A stretch of DNA of 8,535 bases from Emcibacter sp. (GTDB lineage: Bacteria > Pseudomonadota > Alphaproteobacteria > Sphingomonadales > Emcibacteraceae). The number at the start of each line of letters is the position of its first letter. Within the stretch, counting starts at the first letter, position 1. Position numbers and translations under genes: made by a program. The stretch is taken from positions 1 to 8,535 of the forward strand of contig JAGLJX010000112.1 of assembly GCA_023142175.1 (NCBI GenBank). Direction: 5' to 3'. Below, one piece after another: positions 1-5,574 of this stretch. Under the pieces are notes generated by a model. It worked only from the letters and a program-made list of their open reading frames with translations. It did not search any database and was not told the origin of the DNA.

Positions 1-348
1 ATGGGCCTTATCGGGCTTGCCATCAATGACAGTATTGTCGTGTTGGCTGCTCTGCGCGCCAATGAAAAAGCCCGCATGGGTGATGAGGAAGTGATTGTAG
101 ATATCGTAATGGGATCCAGCCGCCATATCATATCCACCACGCTTACCACCGTTGGCGGATTCATGCCGCTGATTATCTGGGGCGGGGGTATGTGGCCACC
201 GCTGGCCACTGCCATTTCCGGTGGCATGGTTGGCGCGACCCTTCTGGCGCTGATCTTTGTGCCGACCCTTTATTATCTGCGGGTTCGCCGCCGCGCCCGC
301 AAACGGCTGACCAGAAAAGAAAAAGTCTATCGTATCAGGGCCGCCTGA
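1..348 (+). CDS. RND efflux transporter, C-terminal fragment (5' end outside window)
   Basis: This is the last 115 residues of an inner-membrane, proton-driven RND pump of the AcrB/HAE1 type. Residues 1-19 (GLAINDSIVVL) correspond to the conserved transmembrane helix 10 segment. Residues 46-62 (TTLTTVGGFMPL) match helix 11. Residues 74-95 (GGMVGATLLALIFVPTLYYL) match helix 12, followed by a basic cytoplasmic tail rich in Arg and Lys (96-115). By alignment, the position of the AcrB proton-relay lysine in 'GLSAKNAI' is Asn here, followed by Asp. The N-D-S-I-V form is common in RND branches other than AcrB itself. The ATG at base 1 is an internal methionine, because RND pumps are about 1000 residues long. 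The substrate cannot be inferred. The stop codon at 346-348 lies inside the 3' end of the convergent MATE gene. The family assignment is firm; the subfamily is not. Confidence 0.9.
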   Translation: MGLIGLAINDSIVVLAALRANEKARMGDEEVIVDIVMGSSRHIISTTLTTVGGFMPLIIWGGGMWPPLATAISGGMVGATLLALIFVPTLYYLRVRRRARKRLTRKEKVYRIRAA

Positions 349-1726
349 AATCCGCGTAAGACAGATAATAAAAACGCACCGTAAGCAGAATGAATGAAAT
401 CACGCTGGCAAAAACCGTGCTTTCAAACAGGCCAACCGCGCCGCGTCCGTAGGTAAAGGCCAGAATATATGACAGCGGAATCATGACCATTATATAGCTG
501 AAGAAATATAGTGCCGTTGGCGCCCAGACATCGCGCCGCCCGCGCAACGCATTACCGATCACGGTCTGCAGACTGTCAAATAACAACATCCATGCCGACA
601 GGATAATCAGCGGCACCGCCACCATGACAAGCTCCGTTTCGGTGGTGAAAAATCCGGCAATTTCCGATGGATAAATTATCAGAACCGCCAGCAACGGCAC
701 CATCAGAATGATGTTGAATATCATGCCGCAACTACCCGCCAGCAACAAGTCGCGATGATCCCCGCGACCAAGTGCTATACCAACCCTAACCGATGTGGCC
801 CCGGCAATACCATAAGAAATCATATAGGGAATACCGTAAACATTAAAGGCAATCGCCATGGCCCCCAAGGTCAACGGCCCGATCCATCCGGCAAAGACTT
901 CCAGAGTGGCAAAGCCCATATGCTCCGCACCATTGGTTAATCCCGCTCCATAACCGATATTCCGTTGCCGCTTCCATTTATCAAGCCTGAGATCAACTTT
1001 TTGCCGAATACCGAATTTCTCATGGCCCTTCATATTCAGGATAAAAACGATCAGGCCCAGAGCCAGAAGCGTCCTGACGATGGAGGTTGCCCAAGCGGAA
1101 CCTTCCGCCCCCATTGGTGCGAACCCCAAATGACCATAAACCAATACCCAGTTCATGAAAATATTGATCAGATTGGCAAACAGCATGAAGGTCATACCGG
1201 GCAGAGGCCGGTTAATACCCTCCAGAAAAAACGTGCAGGCGAGCATGATGGTGGTCATGGGAATGCCGATGGCGATGGCCTTCATCACCACGCCGCCACC
1301 GCGGGCGATATCCCCGTCCTGCCCCAGCATCAGCAAAACCGTCTCGCCGAACATACAAATGCCAAAACCGACCATGCCCAAGACAACAGCATAGGGCAGT
1401 GAGCGCTGCCAGATACGGCCACAATCCTCATAATCCTCTGCACCATAGGCGTTGGAGGTCAGAACCATGGTTCCCATCATCATTCCAATGGAAATAATAA
1501 TCACCGCCGCCACCGGAACATAGCCTATACTCTGATAGGCAAGTTCCTGTGCTGAGAAGCGCCCAACCATCATGGTATCAACAATGGCCATGGTCATTAT
1601 GCCAAGCCGTTGAAGCACAATGGGAAACGACAGACGAACCAGTTCCGAGAACTGCCGCGCCGTGCGCTCCCTTATCCACGCAGGATTATGTGGTTCTATG
1701 CCTTCGGTCATGTTGTGTCTTTTCAT
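335..1726 (-). CDS. MATE family multidrug/cation antiporter (NorM-like)
   Basis: This is a 463-residue inner-membrane exporter that probably uses a Na+ or H+ gradient to expel drugs or toxic metabolites. The length and about twelve hydrophobic segments fit the MATE family, which consists of two six-helix halves. Visible family signatures are VDTMMVGRFSAQELA (49-63) in the first helix pair, NLINIFMNWVLVYG (185-198) followed by GFAPMGAEGSAWAT (201-214), GIALGRGD (316-323) in the second half, and LQTVIGNALRGRRDVW (386-401). The annotated start at 1726 has no good Shine-Dalgarno sequence. A GGGGGAG run lies upstream, but inside a repeat hairpin that ends 5 nt before the ATG. An in-frame ATG at 1711 (MTEGIEP) would give 458 residues, also with only a weak AAAAGA upstream. 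The gene follows the M1 peptidase after 113 nt and runs 14 bp into the convergent RND gene. Substrate unknown. Confidence 0.92.
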   Translation of the reverse strand: MKRHNMTEGIEPHNPAWIRERTARQFSELVRLSFPIVLQRLGIMTMAIVDTMMVGRFSAQELAYQSIGYVPVAAVIIISIGMMMGTMVLTSNAYGAEDYEDCGRIWQRSLPYAVVLGMVGFGICMFGETVLLMLGQDGDIARGGGVVMKAIAIGIPMTTIMLACTFFLEGINRPLPGMTFMLFANLINIFMNWVLVYGHLGFAPMGAEGSAWATSIVRTLLALGLIVFILNMKGHEKFGIRQKVDLRLDKWKRQRNIGYGAGLTNGAEHMGFATLEVFAGWIGPLTLGAMAIAFNVYGIPYMISYGIAGATSVRVGIALGRGDHRDLLLAGSCGMIFNIILMVPLLAVLIIYPSEIAGFFTTETELVMVAVPLIILSAWMLLFDSLQTVIGNALRGRRDVWAPTALYFFSYIMVMIPLSYILAFTYGRGAVGLFESTVFASVISFILLTVRFYYLSYADFRRP

Positions 1727-1731
1727 ATGCA

Positions 1732-1796
1732 GGGGGATAACTCCCCCGCGCCTTCGCCCCCCCTCCTCGTATTAACTCGGGCGGCCTGTCGGCCTT
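1732..1796 (-). repeat. Intergenic repeat, copy A (upstream of MATE gene)
   Basis: Read on the minus strand, this 65-nt unit aligns with 3711-3778 at 57 of 65 positions, with one 3-nt gap. Invariant blocks are AAGGCC, CCGAGTTAATACGAGG and CGGGGGAGTTATCCCCC. The last block folds into a perfect 6-bp hairpin (GGGGGA, loop GTTA, TCCCCC). A second small hairpin is GGCC-GACA-GGCC. The more variable flank towards 1826 ends in an A-run on the minus strand in both copies, so the true element may be about 95 nt. It fills most of the gap between the M1 peptidase stop and the MATE start. I do not recognise the family; it could be a REP-like or MITE-like element or an mRNA processing or stability structure. 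Confidence 0.8.
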
Positions 1797-1839
1797 GCCT
1801 CAGCCCTTATGTGGGCCTCGGTTTTTGAGTCCTTTCCGA

Positions 1840-3687
1840 CTATCGCACCCCAAGAATTTTGTCCAGTATTTTCTGGGCGGAGGGGTGGTAACCGGGGCGG
1901 GCGGGGGCATATATTTCACGGGCCAGTTTCAAACCTTCCGGCGTTGTCGCCATCTGTTTATAGAGCGGCTTGATTAACTTCAGACGACCTATTGACGGCA
2001 GATAAGTCCTCAGGCGCGGGGTGATGGCTTTATAGCCATGCCTAAGTCCCTGCAACAGCCATGCATGGGCAATTTCATTATTGCGGGAATTAACCAAATC
2101 AAAAGCATCGTCCAGTTCCGCCATTCTTTTAGCGCTCAGGCTTTTGGGCAGGTTGGTGATAAAATGCAGCCATTGATGAACCGTCCAGTCTTCGGTTGGA
2201 ATCTGTCTCAATCTCATTTTTCCGCTGAGCCAGTCTTGCTGTTGCTCACTCACCTCAGTGAAAATTTCAGAGGTAGGGTTTGGCGTATCCTTGGGCATGC
2301 CGGTGCCGTAAATCCATTCCCGGATTTTTTCCATGCTGACCAATCCGGAATGATGGTCCATCAGGTTGGCTTTCAGGTAAGTTATAAAATTTTCCGAAGT
2401 CATATTCTGGAAAGCATGGCTGGTGAAATAGCTCTTCAGGAAGGGATCAAAAGCCGCGCGGCCATATTTTTCCTCCAGATAAACTAAAAATAACTGGCCT
2501 TTGGTATAGGGAATACCGGAAAAAGCTTCATCCGGATCACGGCCCTGAAGGGCCACATGGAGCGAGGTGTCCCGCTCATCCAATGTCTTTAGCTCTCGTT
2601 TCAAGCCTTCGGCTGACAGGGCTTTTTCCATCATGGCACGGCCTTTACCGTAAACTTCCTCCATGATGCGGTTTTCCACATATGACGTCGTACCCTCGTT
2701 CAACCACAGGTCATCCCAACTGGCATTGGTCACCAGATTACCGGACCAGCTATGGGCCAGCTCATGGGCGATCAGATCAACCAGTGACTTGTCACCCGCA
2801 ATTACCGTTGGTGTGATGAAGCTCAACATGGGATTTTCCATGCCACCCATGGGATAGCTCGGCGGCATCATCAGGATATCATAGCGTCCCCACTGGTATG
2901 GGCCGTACAGTTTTTCTGTGACCTTAACCATCTTGTAGGTGTCAGCAAACTCCGCCGCCGCCGCATCGAGGATATATTTTTCGCCATAAATTCCCGTATT
3001 GCCATCCATGGCTTTGAAATGAATATCCCCAACTCCCAGCGCCAGCAGATAGGGCGGAATTTTATGAGTCATGGTAAAGTCATAATCGCCATCGCGGGTC
3101 GCGTTCGGATCATTTTCAGCGCTCATCACCGCAAAAAGATTCTTCGGCGTCCTAATACGGGCCGTATAGGTCAGCCGCAGGGCGGGCGTGTCCTGTATGG
3201 GTATCCAGCTACGCACATGAATTGCCTGTGACTGGGTAAAAAGAAACGGATATTTCTTGCCCGCTGTCTGAGCCGGGGTTAGCCATTGCAGGCCGGAAGC
3301 CTCAGGTCGGGTGGTGTAATATATGCGCACTTTACGGGCTTTTATGGGCAGTATGATAGTTAGTTTTGACCCCAATATGGCATCTGCCTCGGCCAGAGAA
3401 AAGGCCGTTGATCGCCAGTCCTGATCAAAAACATCAACTTTTTTAATCACGAGATCGCGGCTATCAAGGATGAAAAGGCCATTGTTCGACCCCAAGCGGG
3501 TGATGTCATATTCCGCAAAACCGGTAAGAATTTTCCGGTTAAAGTCCACGGCAAGATCAAGATGCAGATGAGTGCTGATCACATCCTCCACATTGGCATA
3601 AGAATGACTGTCCTTAGCCGAGGCTGTTCCCATAAAAGCAACTGAAACTACCAGTGTAAAGAGGGTGCGTGTGATATGTTTGAACAT
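1840..3687 (-). CDS. Secreted M1 family zinc aminopeptidase, leukotriene A4 hydrolase-like
   Basis: This 615-residue metallopeptidase is predicted to remove N-terminal residues from peptides in the periplasm or outside the cell. The start at 3687 is chosen because it opens with a classic Sec signal peptide: MFKHITR, a hydrophobic core, then an Ala-Ser-Ala cleavage site near residue 24. A longer in-frame reading from 3747 would begin inside the intergenic repeat and bury that signal. Visible motifs are the LTA4H-type QAIH substrate segment (154-157), the GGMEN exopeptidase motif (281-285), the zinc site HELAH (308-312) with the third ligand Glu331 in LNEG, and the catalytic Tyr394 in IPYTKG. 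A helical C-terminal region (about 467-615) fits the LTA4H C-terminal domain. All catalytic residues are present. Epoxide hydrolase activity cannot be judged from sequence. The Shine-Dalgarno is weak (AAGAAAG). The gene lies 112 nt after folD. Confidence 0.93.
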   Translation of the reverse strand: MFKHITRTLFTLVVSVAFMGTASAKDSHSYANVEDVISTHLHLDLAVDFNRKILTGFAEYDITRLGSNNGLFILDSRDLVIKKVDVFDQDWRSTAFSLAEADAILGSKLTIILPIKARKVRIYYTTRPEASGLQWLTPAQTAGKKYPFLFTQSQAIHVRSWIPIQDTPALRLTYTARIRTPKNLFAVMSAENDPNATRDGDYDFTMTHKIPPYLLALGVGDIHFKAMDGNTGIYGEKYILDAAAAEFADTYKMVKVTEKLYGPYQWGRYDILMMPPSYPMGGMENPMLSFITPTVIAGDKSLVDLIAHELAHSWSGNLVTNASWDDLWLNEGTTSYVENRIMEEVYGKGRAMMEKALSAEGLKRELKTLDERDTSLHVALQGRDPDEAFSGIPYTKGQLFLVYLEEKYGRAAFDPFLKSYFTSHAFQNMTSENFITYLKANLMDHHSGLVSMEKIREWIYGTGMPKDTPNPTSEIFTEVSEQQQDWLSGKMRLRQIPTEDWTVHQWLHFITNLPKSLSAKRMAELDDAFDLVNSRNNEIAHAWLLQGLRHGYKAITPRLRTYLPSIGRLKLIKPLYKQMATTPEGLKLAREIYAPARPGYHPSAQKILDKILGVR

Positions 3688-3710
3688 TGGTTTCTTTCTT
3701 TTTTGTGGAT

Positions 3711-3778
3711 GGGGGATAACTCCCCCGCACCGTGGGCGCTCCCCCACCTCGTATTAACTCGGACAGCCAGTTGGCCTT
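3711..3778 (-). repeat. Intergenic repeat, copy B (upstream of M1 peptidase)
   Basis: This is the second copy of the unit at 1732-1796, in the same orientation and also directly upstream of a minus-strand gene. It is 3 nt longer. The GGGGGAGTTATCCCCC hairpin and the CCGAGTTAATACGAGG block are identical to copy A. The GGCC-GACA-GGCC hairpin of copy A becomes GGCC-AACT-GGCT here, which keeps the stem through one G-U pair. The flank reaching the folD stop codon is A-rich and diverged (AAAAAAGTAAGCGTAAGC). The hairpin ends 23 nt before the peptidase ATG, compared with 5 nt for the MATE gene, so spacing to the start codon is not conserved. Confidence 0.8.
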
Positions 3779-3799
3779 GTCTTGCTTACGCTTACTTTT

Positions 3800-4684
3800 T
3801 TAAATTTTTGGCTCTTCTATGCCGGCTTGGCGGCAGGCGGCGGTTATGGTATTCTTTAATAGAACCGCTATGGTCATCGGCCCTACACCGCCGGGGACCG
3901 GGGTGATAGCGCCCGCATGCTGAGCCGCTTTGTCATATTCCACATCGCCAATCAGACGGGTTTTGCCATCTTCTTTCTCAATGCGGTTAATCCCCACATC
4001 TATGACCGTGGCTCCGTTTTTGATCCAGTCACCCTTGACCAGTTCAGGAACTCCAACGGCGGCGACCACGATGTCTGCGCCCCGGACAACCGCATCCAGA
4101 TCACGCGTCCGGCTATGGGCCATGGTGACGGTGCAATTCTCGTTAAGCAGCAATTGTGCCATGGGCTTGCCGACAATATTGGACCGCCCGACAATCACCG
4201 CATTCAGTCCGCTCATATCGCCCAATCTGTCTTTCAACATCATCACACAGCCAAGTGGCGTACAGGGAACCATACCGCGTCCGCCCGTAGCAAGCAGGCC
4301 GGAATTGATCACATGAAAACCATCCACGTCTTTTGCCGGGGAAATGGCATCAATAACGGCGGCCTCATTGATATGTTTAGGCAGGGGCAGTTGCACTAAT
4401 ATGCCATGAACCGCCGGGTCATCATTGAGCTTATGCACCAGATCCAGCAATTCCGCTTCACTCACATCTGGCTCCATGCGATGCTCATAGCTGTTCATAC
4501 CAGCGGCTTTGGTGGATTTATTCTTATTGCGCACATAAACCTGACTGGCCGGGTCTTCGCCCACAAGCACAACGGCAAGACCGGGGGTGAGGTCATATTT
4601 TTCTTTTAAGACCGCGACCTGTTTGGTCACATCTTCTTTCAATCCGGCGGCAAAAGCCTTGCCATCAATTACATCTGCACTCAC
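3800..4684 (-). CDS. folD: Bifunctional methylenetetrahydrofolate dehydrogenase/cyclohydrolase
   Basis: This cytosolic enzyme of one-carbon metabolism oxidises 5,10-methylene-THF to methenyl-THF with NADP+ and hydrolyses it to 10-formyl-THF, which feeds purine and formyl-Met-tRNA synthesis. It has 294 residues from the GTG at 4684, the usual length. With this start, the catalytic residues fall at the E. coli FolD numbers: Tyr50 and Lys54 in YVRNK, Gln98 in VQLPLP, and Asp121 in KDVDGF. The NADP-binding part shows [25 protein letters not shown] and DVGINR, with the C-terminal [10 protein letters not shown] signature. The GTG shares four bases (GTGA, 4681-4684) with the stop of the DUF167 gene, and TAAAGGA lies 9 nt upstream. 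A TTG at 4705 could extend the frame by seven residues but is less likely. Translational coupling to the upstream gene is inferred. Confidence 0.97.
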   Translation of the reverse strand: MSADVIDGKAFAAGLKEDVTKQVAVLKEKYDLTPGLAVVLVGEDPASQVYVRNKNKSTKAAGMNSYEHRMEPDVSEAELLDLVHKLNDDPAVHGILVQLPLPKHINEAAVIDAISPAKDVDGFHVINSGLLATGGRGMVPCTPLGCVMMLKDRLGDMSGLNAVIVGRSNIVGKPMAQLLLNENCTVTMAHSRTRDLDAVVRGADIVVAAVGVPELVKGDWIKNGATVIDVGINRIEKEDGKTRLIGDVEYDKAAQHAGAITPVPGGVGPMTIAVLLKNTITAACRQAGIEEPKI

Positions 4685-4998
4685 GGGGTTATTTCCTTTA
4701 TCCAATCATTCAGCTTTAGAGCAAGCTCTTGTGCGTCACCTTCAATTAATATCTGTTTATTACGATTTGTCAGCCCCGATGCAACCGAAAATTTGCCCCC
4801 GGGCAATTTGCATGACTTAGCCAGCATTCTGATCAGGCTTTTGTTGGCCTTACCCGCTTCGGGAACAGTGGTGACATAAGCCTTCAGATGGGCCGCGCCA
4901 TCCGCCGCTCTCTCCACCGGCCCAAAGCCGTTTTTCGATGCCTTTGGGCTCAGGCGGATCGCCAGCCTGATACCTTTAGCATGGAGGGTTACGGGCAT
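4681..4998 (-). CDS. yggU: DUF167 / YggU family protein
   Basis: This is a small 105-residue soluble protein of the DUF167 family, whose biochemical role is not established. The family signature is clear: RLSPKASKN (15-23), then [19 protein letters not shown] (38-56), a LAKSCKLP segment, and [13 protein letters not shown] (75-87), corresponding to the family's G-x-x-S/N-R-x-K-x-V motif. The length is usual for the family. Its ATG lies 2 nt after the yggT stop (TGA-CC-ATG), and its TGA overlaps the folD GTG, so all three genes are probably translated from one mRNA. The yggT-yggU pairing is also known from enterobacteria, and the extension to folD appears to be an alphaproteobacterial arrangement. 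No promoter is visible inside yggT just ahead of it. Confidence 0.93.
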   Translation of the reverse strand: MPVTLHAKGIRLAIRLSPKASKNGFGPVERAADGAAHLKAYVTTVPEAGKANKSLIRMLAKSCKLPGGKFSVASGLTNRNKQILIEGDAQELALKLNDWIKEITP

Positions 4999-5000
4999 GG

Positions 5001-5300
5001 TCAGGCAATTGCTACCAGTAAGCGAACCAATATTCGGCTGGTGAATTCAAGGGCGATAAACAGGAAAATCGGTGAAATATCAAGTCCGCCAAAGTCGGGC
5101 AGAATATTTCGGATCGGCCGCAACATGGGCTCAAAAATGCGCTGCAATGTACTCATGACGATAGCAACCACTTGATTATGGCTGTTAACAACCGCAAAAG
5201 ACACCAAAAGGCCAAGGATAATATAAATCAACAAACCAAAGGTCAGAACACCAATTAAAGCATCCACCAACCAAGCCAAATCATACGCTAAACCGCCCAT
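5001..5300 (-). CDS. yggT: YggT family integral membrane protein
   Basis: This 99-residue inner-membrane protein has two hydrophobic segments (about 10-37 and 76-97), joined by a conserved loop RIFEPMLRPIRNILPDFGGLD (54-74), of which E-P-x-L-R-P-I-R and P-D-x-G-G-x-D are the family hallmarks. The family (YggT/YlmG/CCB3) has been linked to osmotic or cation tolerance, division and cytochrome assembly in different organisms, so no precise role is claimed here. The ATG at 5300 is preceded by TGGAAAA at suitable spacing. It is the first gene of the minus-strand cluster, so the 5301-5574 region should hold the promoter for yggT-yggU-folD. On that strand only weak matches are seen (TTGAAC followed 16 nt later by TTAAAT; GATAAT close to the start), too poor to annotate. 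Confidence 0.93.
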   Translation of the reverse strand: MGGLAYDLAWLVDALIGVLTFGLLIYIILGLLVSFAVVNSHNQVVAIVMSTLQRIFEPMLRPIRNILPDFGGLDISPIFLFIALEFTSRILVRLLVAIA

Positions 5301-5430
5301 ATTTTTTCCAAATTATCATTAAAACAAACATAAGATTTAATGGGGTTAGCCAGTGAGTTCAATAGTTAGTTTTGAAGTGAGCACATAAAGTCGGCAAAAA
5401 TGTCTCTAATTCGTTGTATTTCAGGGCTTT

Positions 5431-5468
5431 TTGGTGTGTTTACTAGGCAAATTCGCCCTATTGGTGTG
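5431..5468. promoter_or_regulatory. Candidate operator: direct repeats flanking an imperfect palindrome
   Basis: TTGGTGTG occurs at 5431-5438 and again at 5461-5468, exactly 30 bp apart, or about three helical turns. Between them GGCAAATTCGCC (5446-5457) is a 10-of-12 palindrome, flanked by TAG and CTA. The second direct repeat overlaps the proposed -35 box of the large plus-strand gene. The symmetry is seen in the sequence; its use as a regulator-binding site is inference, and no known operator is recognised. Confidence 0.3.
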
Positions 5469-5489
5469 ATATGGATAAAATGCTATGCT
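5461..5489 (+). promoter_or_regulatory. Candidate sigma70-type promoter for the large propeller gene
   Basis: TTGGTG (5461-5466) and TATGCT (5484-5489) are separated by 17 bp, and TG at 5481-5482 gives an extended -10 (TGCTATGCT). Each hexamer matches consensus at four of six positions. Transcription would start near 5496 and leave a leader of about 80 nt. The region is AT-rich, so chance matches are possible. No sigma54-type GG-N10-GC element was found. Confidence 0.4.
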
Positions 5490-5574
5490 TGTCTTACTAT
5501 TTTATTAACTGATTCTTTATAGACTTATGAATCGGAGATTTTTGTTTTTTGAATAGGAGTAATTAGGGTATCAG

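Noticed and set aside
965..1402. 145-codon plus-strand open frame inside the MATE gene
   Set aside because: It lies antisense to a clearly recognised MATE protein, has low-complexity His/Gln-rich composition and no ribosome site; it is a shadow frame.
1803..1826. Plus-strand hairpin GCCC-TTATGT-GGGC followed by CTCGGTTTTT, resembling a terminator
   Set aside because: The stem is only 4 bp, and no plus-strand gene ends nearby. It is better seen as part of the variable flank of repeat copy A.
2038..2487. 149-codon plus-strand open frame opposite the M1 peptidase
   Set aside because: The peptidase frame carries family motifs throughout; the antisense frame matches nothing recognisable.
3688..3747. 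Extended N-terminus of the M1 peptidase starting at 3747
   Set aside because: It would add 20 residues (MGERPRCGG...) encoded by the intergenic repeat and place the signal peptide internally; the start at 3687 gives a standard signal peptide.
3917..4399. 160-codon plus-strand open frame opposite folD
   Set aside because: FolD catalytic motifs on the minus strand explain the region fully.
5444..5460. Possible sigma54 promoter (GG/GC elements) on the minus strand
   Set aside because: The spacing between GG and GC is 8 rather than 10, and the flanks do not match TGGCAC/TTGC.
5530..5550. AATC-GGA-GATT followed by a T-rich run, terminator-like
   Set aside because: The stem is 4 bp of mostly A-T pairs and sits just upstream of the large gene's start, where no plus-strand gene ends.
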